Source of the DNA: Tetracentron sinense
Taxonomy: Eukaryota; Streptophyta; Magnoliopsida; Trochodendrales; Trochodendraceae
Assembly: GCA_015143295.1 (NCBI GenBank)
Contig: CM026573.1
Location: forward strand, 2,825,950 to 2,889,949
Length of the DNA stretch: 64,000 bases
Reading direction: 5' to 3'
The translations under genes and the position numbers were made by a program. The notes beneath the pieces were generated by a model. That model did not search any database. It was given only the letters and a program-made list of their open reading frames with translations, and was not told the origin of the DNA. Shown here one piece after another: positions 1 to 12,735 of the stretch (positions within the stretch are counted from its first letter, which is position 1; every line of letters begins with the position of its first letter).

Positions 1-529
1 TACATGAGATCTAGGCAATCCCATTGAAAAAATAAAAATACTATATTCAAACTTGTTTTTCTTTAATTCTTCTTCTTAATTAGAGGTTCTTCCCCAAATC
101 GGGAAGGTAATTAACAATCCGGATTCACTCAAATTGGAAGGATAGTCCCCAATATAAAATAATTAACTCCACACAACAGTGGAGGCAATTTGACCGCAAT
201 GAAATTTGCGCGTTACAGTGAGTATTACAATCATGTGCATTTGACCGGAAAGACACTAGATTGAGCATGTCCATTTATAGACTACCATATAGAAAGCATA
301 AAGAGAAAGCAGTTTAAGACTGGATTATGTTGTCACAGTTTATGGCTTAGTGACCAGTAGAGAAAAAACCACACCTGGAAATCCATATATTCCAACTCAA
401 TTAGCAAGATATTGATATAAGTAATTCCCAAACACCAGCAAACACAGAAATCCCAGCAGTAATAACACGGGTTACAAGACGTTCATCATTTCTTGTGAAG
501 GCATAAGAATCACTCATAATACTTTTCAC
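1..529 (-). other. Intron sequence of PPOX2 at window edge
   Basis: This lies downstream of the last visible PPOX2 exon, which ends in a GT donor at 528-529. No further exon matching the family's next segment was found on the minus strand. The frame stays open through the donor to about 405, but the translated residues do not resemble PPOX, so this is read as intron. Confidence 0.6.
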
Positions 530-3500
530 CTGCATCCCGCCCTGAAAAGAAAATGAACCACGCTGACGCTTCTTTTTCCCTGAAGAAGTCCCCCTTTCTC
601 CATTTTCTTCCTTTTTAGCAGACAATTTAGATCGAATAGCCCCAACTATGATTGAACCAAACCTGATAATAGAGAATTCATAACTTATCAACAAATGTCG
701 ACCATCCAACAAGCAGCAAAAAATGGAATTTTTTTTTCCCAGTGGCATCCATCAATGCCTACAGGACTAACAGTTAAATTACGACAAGTTTGTGACCTAG
801 AGTTCTAATAAAAAAACATTCAGCAATGACTATATATATTTGGAATAAATTTGCTACTAGTAAGTAAACTAATTTTGAGCTCAGTTTCATCAAAACCAAA
901 CCAAAAACTAAATTATGCATCTCTGTGGCTAAATTTTTTTTTACTGTTTTTGATACATATAACCGAATACCAAAATTATGGCCTTTAAGAGAATGGAATG
1001 GCAGAATAGGATTCGTGTTGCCGACCCCCAATATTTTGGGATAAGGCATTGATGACGATATATAGAACCAAATAGACTTAATTTTATTTTCTTAAAATTC
1101 AAATTATATTTTACATCCCTCGTCTTTAACATTTGCAAAATCAAAAGATAAAGGAACTGCATAAATGAAGTATATCACTGGAATGTCATAAATCCTAATG
1201 GAATAAATGATGGGTCTAAACCAAGCTATGGTATTGATAGCAATGTTATATGAAAGAAATCAAAATAATTATTGATAAAACTCTTAATCCTGTAAGTAGC
1301 AGACAAATTAATCATACAAAGCATAATGTTCTTTAGTGCAAGTAAGAAGTAACAGGAGGAAATAAGTGCACAGGACTTACCTTTTCTCTAGATTCCACAG
1401 ATCAGGAAATGAATGGCACATCTGTAGGAAATGAAAGGTGATTAAGAATACTTATATATATATACATAATAAAAAGGTTTACAGTAGGCTTGTGTCACAA
1501 GAGGCTATAACTCATAAGGGCAGCTTACTTTCACAGCATATTGAATGACATAAATAGAACATTTATTATTTTGTTGTTAACTAGAAAAAGAAGCCATGGT
1601 GCAGTGCCAGAATCTTGGAGAAGCCTCTTTTCTTCTAGTTTAGTATCACATTTTTATGTTATTCCCATGACAATCATACTAATATTTCTTAGCATAGTGA
1701 TTATGAAAAGGCCAGTATTAAGATGCGATGACATCACTTACAGACATCGATTCAGGATCTCCAGCACTTGTACCCGCAACAAAAGGGTCAATGAGATAAT
1801 CAACAACCTTACATGTGAAAGAAAGAATGATCAAGAAAAGCATTAAATATTGCATCATCAAGCTGTTAGAATTAGAACTTCCTCTTAATAAGTATGTAGG
1901 GATTTTTAAGAGACAAATAATTATCATGGAGATGCAGCCTGCATGGCAGTGAATACCTCTTTCCCAAAATGGCGCTGAAAGAACTCCCCCACACTGCAAA
2001 TAAAGAATAGCCAACTAAAATGTTCAGATGGCATTTTAGTGGGAAATTACTTCCCAGTCCAAAAAAAAAAAAAGGATAAAGAGATGCATAGTTGTAAATT
2101 GTTGCACTTTTATGTCTTACTCTGATCATTCAACTGCAAAAGGTCTAGTTGAAAACAAGGACAACAAATTGAGATGAACAACTCATATCCATCTTTTCCA
2201 TGTGGAATAGCAGGCCAATGCATCAATTGGAGTATAAATTCTCCATCATATATGATAATAGCTTACCCCCATATTCTGTTTAATTCGGATAGGCAAGGGT
2301 AACACCCAACCTTAGGTCACCCTCCCCTCCTGACAAAAAATATACAAAGGAAAGAGTAGTTCCAGTGCATAAACTGCTAATTACTGTTATGAACTAAATC
2401 CATGCTTTCCCGTATTTCCAAATACTTAGATGTGGTGTTTAAAGGTGATAGATCACACAGGTTGACAGACAAAGAAGAAGAAGAAACCATATATGGAGGA
2501 CTTCATAACAGACATTGGTAAGATTCCACAAGATTACTGAACTTCAAGAAGTGGATGGTTTTTCAAGATTATAAACAATAAAGTAGTTAGCGGCGTAGCT
2601 TTGTCATAAGTGTTCATTTCACTTTGGAAACCAACTGGAAAATCAATATCTAACAATCATGTAATAAAGACAATTGTACATAAGGGAAATAATATCCAAG
2701 CAAAACAAGCAAATAAACCAAAAGAAGAGATCAAAAACCATAATCGTCAAAAAGTTCCTTGCAAGTCTCTGGCTGTTGAGGAACAAGTTGCGAGCTAATT
2801 GGCAGCTCATTGAAAGAGGAGAGGAAACTGAAAGGGCAACTAAAAAAAGTAGAAAAAAGAAAAACTGTCAATATCACATTGTCATACTTCCTGAGTCACA
2901 ACTTATCCATCGACTAGAAACATTCAGAAATATAGATTATAGTACCTTGGAGTTCACTAGACTTAATTGATTCCACTACTTAAGGCAAAATGAGTCACAC
3001 GGATACTTCTCCTCAAAGGCAAATAATTGTGAATAGGTTTAGAAAAGTAAAATTTACCAAATTTTTTGTTATAGATACGAGGAAGACAAAAGCGGCTATC
3101 CTTAGTGGGCTGACTGGAAGCACTTGACCAAGTTCAACCTCAACTTGGGACAAAACCATATCAAGTGTTTCAATATCTAGTTTTGGAAGTTTGGACACCA
3201 TAACTAGGGGTTCAAATTTGAATAACAAGTTGTAACATGTGGAAATGAAGAAATGTTGAACAGAAAAATGAACGAATTCCATATCATAGAAGTTGGTCTA
3301 ATCACCTTTCCTGCATATCTTCATTGGACACCTTTGGGGAGTTACTTTTCTTTGTGAAAGCCTTCCACAACAAGGGCTCCAAGATTATCTGAAACTGAAA
3401 CCATGAAAATGCACACTATAAGAACTTATGTTCCCCAAAATTTGTATGGGAACAAGACATTTTTTAAGCTTAAACGTCACATAAATGACACAATATGCAG

Positions 3501-6500
3501 AGTGATACAGATAGCTCTTTAGGGAGCCAATTCCACTTTATGTCGTTATCTTGCATGAGTCGTAAGGATTTTCCATGTGGCAGTATGATGATAGTTGCCT
3601 ATTCATGGGGTTCCCACTCACAAGTCACCCATAGGCCATAGACCATATCTAGAATTGTGTCTCTATGTGACTATCAATTATGGTTCTTTTATTTTTTTGA
3701 TGAGTCTTTCAAATGTAAGTTGCCAACAACATAAGGATATCTGTCATTACAAAACACACTTGTGTACAAATATACATTAAATCCAATAAAATTGCAGTAG
3801 ACCCTGTACAATTAAAAATATATTTGACCAATTTCATTGTATTATGCTCAATAGAAATTGTGCGATAGCCAGCCCGGGTCGATCTCCTCCCCACATCCGT
3901 GTTTTTCAACCGATGAGGAGCCGAGATCTGTTAGAGTCGCCACCAATCAAGATTTTGGGTGTGATTGGTCACCCATAATTAAGAACCCTCGATTAAATGA
4001 GAAACCGAGATTGGGTCCGGGGATTCTTTTATGAGTTGGGGAAGGTGTTAGGCACCCCACCTCATCCGTCGAGCGACGGTTACCTCTTAACGTTCTCCAT
4101 TAAATTAATTTAAAATTATTTTCTCTTCTTTTTATTATTTCGAGAAAAACCACCCCTCCTCAACCGAGTTAAGGCGATTTCGTCTCTACTTGTTTTCTTT
4201 TATTTCGAGATTAGAAAGCTATCCCTCCTCGACCGAGTTAGGGTGAGTTTCTCCCTACTTGCGCGGCAAAATCCCTTTTCCCTAAATCGACGAACGGCCA
4301 CACATCTCTCCTCAACCGAGTTAAGAAGGGCCTCGCCTACCTTTGGGTGGAAAAGGGACGAAACTACTAACAATAATGAAGAAAAGCTTAAAAAGAAGTC
4401 AAAGATCTGGTCTTCTGGCCCTTTCCTTCACCCGGATTTCCTCATCCGCACAACCGTGAAGAGGGAAATCTCCGAGCTACTCAGGGAAAGTGAGGGAAGA
4501 AGAGACTTGGACGGGTAGAAACAGAGGATGGGGATGTGGCATACCTTTTCCTTTTTAAATGCTCCAAGTGTTTGAAGAGAATGCTTCGACGAGATCCGAA
4601 CTCCCAAGATTTTCCCCAAAGTTGGTGAAGATCCCTCCTAGGTTGATGGCTTGATGGCTGGGATTTCTGGAATTCGAGGACTAAGTTAAGCCTATTCGGA
4701 GTTCTCCCCAAGCTTTAGAACTTCAAAGCTCTCAAGGATTTTCCCCCAATTCTCTAGGTTTCAAAGGCTTTCCGGATCTTTCAAGGTTTTCAAGGTGTGG
4801 AATGGGTTTTCCAAAGTTTTCAAGGTCTTTTCCTCAAGGTTTCTCGATGATCCAATGGGTTGATATGAGGTCCCTTTTATAAGGTGAAACAGCAAGGTTT
4901 TCACGCTTTTTTTTTCCGATGTGGGATAAAAAAAAAAAAACCCAAAACCCGTTGGCACGCGAAACGAGGTTATAATTAGGATTTTCGTACGCCGCGCTTT
5001 TCTAAAGACCGCGGGACTGAAGTTGGCCAAAAAATAGGGGCGCGCCCTTATAAAGGGCGCGGGTTAATTGTGAGCTAAAAAAAAACTGCCCCTTTGGGCT
5101 CGGGTTGGTTTGGGCTTGGGCTTCGTTCTCGGCTTTGATCTTCGACCTTCCAGAGTCCGGATCTCGTCTTCTCTTTTTGTCAATACTTGGTATCCTTAAT
5201 TTTTCCAGGCTCATGCAAAATAGGGTGTCTACAGAATGATCTGAAGACGTGTAGGAGGGGTACATGGCCAGGTTACCCACCAAAGGTGTGACCACCTACA
5301 AGGCTACAAGAAGAAAATAGACTTGTGTGCCTGTCACCTCCCCTCTTCATTCTTTGCTATCAAGATTTTGGCTGCAGGATTAGAGATGCCAAATGCCACA
5401 TCACCTAACCCTAAATAGAAGCTATTCGGACTACCCTGTGAAAGAATATTGATATACTGATACGGTGTCATAAAACTGTTTCAACAACCAAGACCCTCCC
5501 ATTGCCATTTTCAGACTTCAAGATGTTCAATAGCAGATACCTTGAGACATTATCTTCTGTGTAAAAATTTCAGGGAGGAAACAGAAATTAAATTCCTATT
5601 GAATTACAGCTGCCTAATAAAAAAGTGCACCTGTTTAGCTGGGAGAATGTATTTTCGATAAAAACTATAGTCATTGTATTAAGAAACCTATCTCTCCGTA
5701 GTAAAATGGTGGTAGAGGATTTCCATCCTTCCAGTGCTCCAATATGAACTTTCAAAGGCTGAGGAGATAATTGGACACTGTGTTATGAAAATTCATGAGT
5801 TCTGCCACTTGGGATAGCTAGGGAATATGTCAAAAAATTCCACCCAAGGTTTGAGATTCAGAGTTCCTAACAAATTGAAGTGTGGAATGAAAAATCAGAA
5901 ATCAAGCCTCTCTTTTGGACCCTAGGTATCTTTGTGCTATTATTTGGATAATTACATGCAGTCCTTACTATGTTCAAAGGTGATCCTAGACTCCTAGTCA
6001 TACCTCACCTGAAATAGTCAGTCCTGCTTGAATCTTTGTGAATTTGTCTGTCCGACAGCATAGCAACAGATTTGATTTGATGCAAATGCATAAGTATGTG
6101 TTGGAGTTGTACAACTTATATTTGTATATGCAGAACTATGGGGTCAAAGGATCGTCGTAATTTAGCTGAAGTTATTGCATTGTTGCTTGCAACAAACTTG
6201 TTATTCTCTCAGTATATATATATATATATATTGTTTTTGAATAGAGATAAAAAATAAAATAAAAATCAGCAATCTGTCAGTTGAAGTAGACTTCATTAAA
6301 CATCATGAAGGTTAGAAGTGGGTCTCATCATCTATTTAAAAAAAAGAAGGGTCTCATCATCTATTTCTCTGGGAGATATATATAAGAGAGTTATATAAGT
6401 AATCAAATAAAGCCACTGTTTCCAATTAATGAAAGATGATTATTCAAAGGAAATAAAAATGAGGAGCCAATTACTCATTCAGCTTAGGGTACTGCTACAG

Positions 6501-9406
6501 TAAAGGATTGAGCAAATTGATTATAGTAGATGTGCCTCAAATATGTGGGTGGAAACAGACCTTTGAGCGTGCAGAAAGAAAATTGCTCTTAATCAGCGCA
6601 ATGGGATCTGTGGGAATCTGATATGCAAAATTGAGCAGAGGCAATGGTCAAAGATAGAAATGTAGACTACTGCATATACAAAAGAGGAAAAACAAAAGAC
6701 AATAAACAACAAAGAAGGGTAATCCCTTTATATTGCAATCAGAAAAATAAATATAACCATTCAGTAGTAAAATGCAGTAAGCAGAACTTACCAGTTCTGG
6801 TGTTCCATTTCTTACAATGTACCGTTTGTTCTGTGCAATTGGCTGTAGCACGACATCATTAAAAAAACCAGCCACCATAAATAAACTATGAACATGTCTT
6901 TGAACTCCACATGAACCAGGTGCAATCAAGATAAAAGAAAAAACTTATTTTTTGTCAGTATTCAATATTCAAACTTATAAGCAATCAAGAAACTCGATTG
7001 GGGACTAAACAAAGTTCCTAGTTTCTATATATATATATATATATATGAAATCATATAGATTACAAAAAAAACAGAAAATTCCCTAGTGCAACTCAGATCT
7101 CACAAGCCCAATATATACTTTATTCAGAAAGACCCGATACTGATCCATACTGAAAGTTTTATAAGCACACATTCCTTCATAATCTACATGGAAAAGACTA
7201 TTCAGCGATGCATACTTTGAAGCATTAGATTACAAAATATAAACCATGTAAATTAATTGATAATATATAGGGCTAAAAGGTGTGAGCAAACGAGTACATC
7301 TTGTGCAGCCCATGGTGCTCATTCTTTCCTAAACATTTTAAAGTATGAACATAACATAGGGGTGGCAGTGGGTTGGTTCGGAGCAGGTTGGCCCAGTTGT
7401 TTAGTACCCTTGTCCTGATCTGACACAAACAAAACAAGAATTGGACAGGCCAACCTGAAAACTTGGGGGGAAAATGGGTTGGGACTTGACCGGTTATTCA
7501 GTCAATCCAGGTTGGTTCAGGTCGACTGCAAGTCTGCTACCTGATTCTCATAGCACTGACCTGAATCCAAACAGAGTTGGGATAAGCCAACCCGAAACCT
7601 GGATCAAAAGGGCAGGTTGATAGGTGAGGTCAAAGACTGCCACCCCTGGCATAGCATGATAAGGCAAAAGCTATAGCTATACGAACATGATTGAAGATGA
7701 AACCGTACAAATTGTTGCTTTTCTCGAAGCCCAAGATTATCAAGCAATCTTCCAACCTCCATCTCAGTCTCTGTCTGCACAAGGGAGAAAAAACCTTATT
7801 TATCAACATAAGTATCATTAAGGTTGCCTGAAATTCAGTTTAGAACTCAAAGGAGTATCACTAAACATGTCCAAAATCCTCTAAATATGCAGATAAGAAT
7901 TCTTCCTCAGCATAATTCATGCTTTCTTCTGCAACACACTCACCGGCCCAAACAATGGCATTGTAACTAATTCATACTCACAAGTCACAAGGAACCTAGA
8001 CTGTTATTAACAAACTCACCATTGTATTTGCTCCTTCATCCCATATTAGACCATCCTGTGAAACACTTCTCAGTTTTCCCCCAGCTCTTTCTTCAGCTTC
8101 AAATAAGGTGACGTTCAAACCATGTGATTTCAACTTGTGTGCTGCAGCAAGCCCGCTTGAATATCATATGGTACATGTCAGAGTCAAATTTTGGGAAAGA
8201 AGAAATCATCTGTTGTTTATATCTACATATATAGCATGAATCAACTGCATATGTGGATGCTAATAAAATTATACTAAACAGAAAATGAATACAGTAGCAC
8301 CCAGAATTAGGTAAAGTTTCAGAGCAACTCTGAGAAGTTTTGAGATGCCCAATATCCTTACTGGTATGCTTCGATATACTTCCAAATTCAGTAACTTGGT
8401 GTTGAAACTAACAAAAATGATTTAAAAATAAATAGAAAAAAATATATTGTAATGGAAAAAAATGGATATCCTATTTGATTATAACTGGTAGATCAATCAA
8501 TGCTCTATTCGAGACTAAAAGTGTAACATTATTCAAAAACAATTGTAGTGTCCTACATTCAAACTGCTATGGTTTTTCTAGTTGTTCTTTCATGCAATGC
8601 GAATAGAAAAACTGTTAACAATATCTGAACATTAGACTCGTTTTTCTTAGTTTCGTTAATTAACTTACATCATATTCAAATAAAACTTGTGTAAATATAC
8701 ATATATACACACCTTGATATTATCCTACTAAGCATTTTGTCATGTCTTTACATTGACGTATACATGAATTATACCTAGATACCTACATAAGCATGTGTAC
8801 ATTACATAGAGATAAATGTTATGGTGCCGATATGAACAATGCATTTGCAACATCCAATAACACCAAGATAGAGAAATGAAGACAAATATAATTTCAGAAA
8901 ATATTTCTAGACAAGAAAAAAATATAACATTAATCATAGCATCCATGTAAAGGTGCAATCTACAAAGCAGGAATTAATTTCTGAAAATCAAAGAACATAC
9001 CTAACACCAGCACCAATTATGGCTACTGTTTTAACAGAACCTGAAAACCACACATCGTGACTGTACTGTTAATGAAAAATATCACTGAATTTCCAGTAAC
9101 AAGCAATAACGTACAGTAAAAGCAAAAATTGGACTCGATAAATGCAGATGCAGTCACAAAATAAGGTAAACAAGATTAGCGAATCAAACGAAATTGTGAT
9201 GAATTTTGATTTGAGTTCTACTATAATGCATACGAATTAAGCTACTTCTTGAAGAAGAAGAAGAAAATTGATGTTTCTAAGATAATTTCAGTTTTCAATC
9301 GCTTGATTTTAGTTTTTTTTTAAATCAGAAATAGGGAAATAAATAGCGAGAGAGAGAGAGAGTGCGTACGGACGCTTTTCTTATCTTCTTTGATCGTTGC
9401 GGCCAT
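530..9406 (-). CDS. PPOX2: Protoporphyrinogen oxidase, PPOX2 type (5' half, partial)
   Basis: FAD-dependent oxidation of protoporphyrinogen IX to protoporphyrin IX, the last step shared by heme and chlorophyll synthesis; family members sit in mitochondrial or plastid membranes. Eleven exons join in frame with GT-AG junctions: 9370-9406, 9001-9040, 8020-8155, 7709-7774, 6792-6842, 6561-6617, 3306-3394, 1957-1993, 1742-1807, 1381-1421 and 530-662, giving 251 residues. The dinucleotide-binding motif GAGVSG is at residues 22-27, followed by [20 protein letters not shown] and, later, [22 protein letters not shown] and [11 protein letters not shown], which are PPOX hallmarks. The start is the ATG at 9406, ahead of a short N-terminus with no obvious long transit peptide, as in PPOX2 types. 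The family is about 500 residues, so the C-terminal half lies left of position 1. Introns carry a solo LTR and a MITE. Exon 1 is only 37 nt; its donor was chosen by phase. Confidence 0.93.
3859..5233 (-). mobile_element. Solo LTR of an LTR retrotransposon in PPOX2 intron 6
   Basis: On the minus strand the block opens with TGTAGACACCCTATTTTG, a common plant LTR start, and closes with GGCTATCGCACA, so the ends are TG...CA. A TATA-like box (CTTATAAAAGGG) lies near 4870-4882 on the minus strand. The plus strand carries the retroelement-associated blocks GAGTCGCCACC and GGGTCCGGGG. Base composition is clearly more GC-rich than the host intron. A short motif (ACCGAGTTA with its flanks) recurs three times between about 4150 and 4340. 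The flanking pentamers gaaat and gaatg are not identical, so no clean target duplication is seen. No gag or pol sequence is present. Confidence 0.7.
6208..6232. repeat. (TA)n microsatellite in PPOX2 intron 6
   Basis: This is a run of TA dinucleotides between a polypyrimidine-rich segment and an AT-rich segment. A second short run lies at about 7027-7046 in the next intron upstream. Neither touches a splice site. Confidence 0.8.
7357..7648. mobile_element. hAT-like MITE in PPOX2 intron 4
   Basis: The 292-bp segment begins TAGGGGTGGCAGT and ends ACTGCCACCCCTG, near-perfect terminal inverted repeats. The flanking octamers acataaca (7349-7356) and gcatagca (7649-7656) match at 6 of 8 positions, fitting an old 8-bp hAT-type target duplication. 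The interior is rich in GGTTGG-like words and has no coding capacity. Confidence 0.75.
9340..9369. repeat. (GA)n tract at the PPOX2 exon 1 donor
   Basis: A (GA)8-like run lies immediately inside the first PPOX2 intron, about 10 bp downstream of the proposed exon 1 donor. On the transcribed strand it is a CT-rich tract. Confidence 0.75.
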
Positions 9407-9593
9407 TTGAGAGCTTCTCGGGCCACTGGTGCTCTGCGTCTCATGAATCGAAGAAGAGTACAGAAAAGGGGATGATAATGTGATTTTACGCTTTTGGGCT
9501 GTTAATGGACTGCCTGACTTTATTAGGCTCGGTTCTAAATGGTTCTGATAGATAGACCCGAGCCCGGACTTTTTACTCGGGCTGGGCCTTACT

Positions 9594-10258
9594 CTTTTTT
9601 TTTTTGGAAGGCAAGCTGGGGTTAGGCAGACCCCAACCAGAATAGATTAGACAACAAGAACAGTTACAACCTAGAGTAAAGCTTTTCCAACCGATCATCC
9701 GAAAGGATCGGCAAGAGCTCACTCAAAAGCTCACTATGAGAGAGAGAGAAAGAAGAGATGGAATTACAGAATTTTGCAAGCTAGTTCGTTTCCTATTTGT
9801 CTCTCTCCAAACAGGAGTTATCTTACATACTTCAAACAAATATAACAACTTTCTAGTTTCCCTGTATCAACTGTCCACTTTCAAGCCCGGAGCAAGCTTA
9901 TCGTTAATGACATCAATCACCCATTTTGAGTCAGAGAAAACCTCCGGTCTTAGAGCATTGAGGCTCAAGCCCATTTGAAGACCTCTATTAACTGCTTTAA
10001 GTTCCAACAATTCAATGGGCTAGGAGTGCAACCTTCGGCAAAGGCAGAATCAACTACACCATCGTGATCCCTAAGAAGACCAACAACATCACCACGAAGC
10101 GATCCAACAGTGTTCAAAGCCCATGATCGAGGAGGAGGGGCTATTGTTTGTGTTACAGATCTGTGGTTCTTTATAGTTTGAATGAGACTATAATTAGTCG
10201 TGTTCATCTTCACTCTAGATGAATACACTACCATATTGATATATATCTTGTGATGCAT
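9594..10258 (-). pseudogene. Decayed retroelement with RNase H (RVT_3-like) domain
   Basis: Reading the minus strand from about 10140 downward gives a broken RNase H-type domain: LLRDHDG, AFAEGCT, then after a frameshift PIELLELKAVNRGLQMGL and VFSDSKWVIDVIND, followed by an in-frame TGA. The acidic and DSKWVI-type motifs are characteristic of the RNase H domain of plant non-LTR retroelements and related host RVT_3 proteins. An A-run on the minus strand (T11 at about 9594-9606) ends the segment, as expected for a LINE tail. It is non-functional because of the frameshift and stop. It lies about 190 bp upstream of the PPOX2 start codon. Confidence 0.65.
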
Positions 10259-11582
10259 GATTAGTTAGTATGAGTTACAGTATGAATATTTAGTATGACT
10301 TACAGTCTATTTCATATTTTGATACACGATTATTGTTCATATGCAGTAAGTTATGATTTATCTCATTTAGTTAAGTTAATCACTTTGCACATGATTAGTA
10401 CAATATAAATTTTATCGTAATATTTTTCGTTAAAAACCATATTATTTCAAATTATATCAATGACTACTCCTCGGTAGTATAAACTACTATTGAGCAATTC
10501 ATTTCGCTCACCCCTTACTTTCAACCCTCCAGGTGACCCTATAGACCCGTCAGAGTTCGTTGAGTACGTGAATGAAGATTGCATAGAAGAATACATAGAC
10601 GGTAGATCTGGGTAGAGTGGAGCTGATGTATCGAGCTTCAATAGAAATTTTTTTAAGGTGTCACATTTTGTTTTTTTTGTTTTTGTTTTGTATATATTTT
10701 AGACACATGTATGTGTTGATATATATATATATATATATTTTTGTATCTATCACAATAAACTCACCATGATATGTATATATCATCATATCCATACTACCTA
10801 TATTATAAAGCAAATTGGGGCATTCGAGAGTTTTGCATTACACCTCAAAACATGATTAAATCTTCTTAAGATTCATATCTGATTTTTTGGGCATGATAGA
10901 GGGGTGGCTAATCACAAATTCAGCCTCAAGGACTGAGCCTTACTCTGCTTGGTTGTTAATGGGAATGAGTCAGATTGAACCAACCCAACGGTTTTAAGGT
11001 AAAACTTATATTATAATATGTATCTTCATCTTGATGCATGTATGATGTTGTATTATTATGTACAACATTGGCAGCTTGTGGCCTTTTTCCAATAATGATG
11101 TGTATAATCATGCTTATGATAGTGTGCGTGGTTAGTATATTATATTTTTAAAAAAGTGTATAAAAGTGCTAGCTCCGTTTTGTGAAACTCCATTTTGTAT
11201 ATAACAATGGATTTGTCTTATCAATGTGTATAATATATTATGTATATTTATAAGTTTAATTTTACAAAATATATTATTGTGCGGTAGTATATCCTTCATT
11301 TTTTACTTTCATTCTGTGATGCTTGCTATTTTGATTATATGCCAATAGATTCATTCACTTGCCAATGGATATAATCATTTGGTGCATCAAACTCAAGAAA
11401 AATCGTGTCTTTTGAGCATTTTTTGTAACTTTTATAGTGGAAAACGAGCATCAACATATTTATTTAATTATTTTTAAAAAATATGCTTAGTGGTCCCGTA
11501 TTTTAAAGGGTAAGGTGAAATAAAGTAAATAATACTTATATGTATATAAGTTTAGTGATTGTATATCTCAAAAAATAACAAT
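10259..11582. other. AT-rich spacer
   Basis: No coding frame, tRNA or element ends can be supported. It holds (TA)n runs near 10719-10738 and many poly-A/T stretches, and ends at the left target-site duplication of the MULE. Confidence 0.5.
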
Positions 11583-11592
11583 ATATATATAA
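11583..11592. repeat. Left target-site duplication of the MULE
   Basis: The decamer ATATATATAA directly precedes the left terminal inverted repeat. The identical decamer occurs at 20531-20540 directly after the right one. Ten bases is within the 8-11 bp range typical of Mutator-like elements. It is a low-complexity word in a TA-rich site, so part of the match could be chance. Confidence 0.75.
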
Positions 11593-12011
11593 GGGAATGT
11601 TACCCTTCACGCAGTTCGTGAAGATGGTAACATTCACGTTACATTTTTCTCCCCAATTCTAGCTATTTTTAAGGATAAAAAGGTCTTTTATGAAATTTTA
11701 AAAATCCCGCCACTTCACGTTTGTTTCTTCTTATTCACACCTGTCTCTTCTTCGTCTAAACCCAATCAAGCAGCAGAGCTTTCTCCCTTCTTCATTGTCT
11801 AAACCAAAGCCAACGGAGCTCTCTCTAATCAGCGCTCCTAATACGTGAGATTGCCCAACGGACTGAGCTATTGAAGGTTTGTCATCTCTTTCAGCAAATC
11901 TGGTTTTAGGTTTTTTTCTCTTTTTGTAATTTTAGGGTTTTATTTTGACATTCGAAGTTCACCTGCTTGATTTCAGCAAATCCATGAGGTCAAAAACATT
12001 TGTTTGTTATT
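11593..12011 (+). repeat. Left terminal inverted repeat of the MULE
   Basis: This matches the reverse complement of 20101-20530 at roughly nine of ten positions by eye. Similarity stops just after the shared CATTTGTTTGTTAT. The repeat contains a CT-rich stretch and AAACCCAATCAAGCAGCAG in both copies. Confidence 0.9.
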
Positions 12012-12091
12012 GATTTCCAATTTTAATATTTATAACATTTTAAAAATCACAAAGAGTCTCATGTGTCTCTCTCTTCATCGTCAAAACCAAA

Positions 12092-12456
12092 TATCAAGTT
12101 GAGCTCTTTCTCTTCCTAACTAGAGCACTGATCATGGGTTTGCCTTTGTGATTTGCAAAAACCCTATTTTTTTTTGGAATTTTCTCTAGTTCCCTTTTAT
12201 TTTACTCTTTCATTTAATATTATTCTTCCTTTAGGCAAACACAGATCATGAAAAATGTTGCGACAAGGGCTCTCTCTCTCTTTCTCTCTCTAACCAGATG
12301 CATGGATCATGGGTTTGCCTTTATGACTAGCAGAAACCTTAATTTTTTTGGAAATTAATTTTCTCTTTTGTTCCTTTTTATTTTGCTATTTCTTTTAATC
12401 TTCTTCATTTTCAGGCAAACATAGATCACGGTGTTCGCTAACACAACGACAAGGGC
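12092..12456. repeat. ~175-bp direct tandem duplication next to the left TIR
   Basis: Two adjacent copies share, in order, a CT-rich leader, GATCATGGGTTTGCCTTT, a T-rich segment, CAGGCAAACA or TAGGCAAACA followed by GATCA, and CGACAAGGGC. The GATCATGGG words lie about 175 bp apart (12130 and 12305). It lies inside the MULE. Confidence 0.8.
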
Positions 12457-12631
12457 CAACAGTAGCCAGGACTTGGGCTGCGGCAGCAGCCAGGGCTACA
12501 ACATCATAATGAACAAAAAAGAGATGAGTTTTCAGATGGGAAAATTTTTGTTCCTCACTTATTAAGAGTTTCCTCAAGGAATAGAACTGAATCTAGGTAG
12601 TTGTAGTGGACTGTGGATAGTTGGTTAGATG

Positions 12632-12735
12632 ATCGGATGTCGTGGAGGTGTTAGAAGAAGGTCGGCATGTTTTTAAATATGATAGATGGCGTGGAGGTGT
12701 TAGAAGAAGGGCCTACATGCTTTAAAATATAATGT
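12632..12735. repeat. ~49-bp direct duplication within the MULE
   Basis: CGTGGAGGTGTTAGAAGAAG occurs at about 12641 and again at about 12690, each followed by a similar GGCATGT- or ACATGC-type stretch ending in TTTAAAATAT-like sequence. Confidence 0.75.

Noticed and set aside
401..529. Read-through of PPOX2 exon 11 to a stop at about 405
   Set aside because: The residues after GGMQ do not resemble PPOX, and a GTGAAA donor follows the CAG, so intron is the better reading.
3854..5238. Target duplication of the PPOX2 intronic LTR
   Set aside because: The flanking pentamers gaaat and gaatg differ; not claimed.
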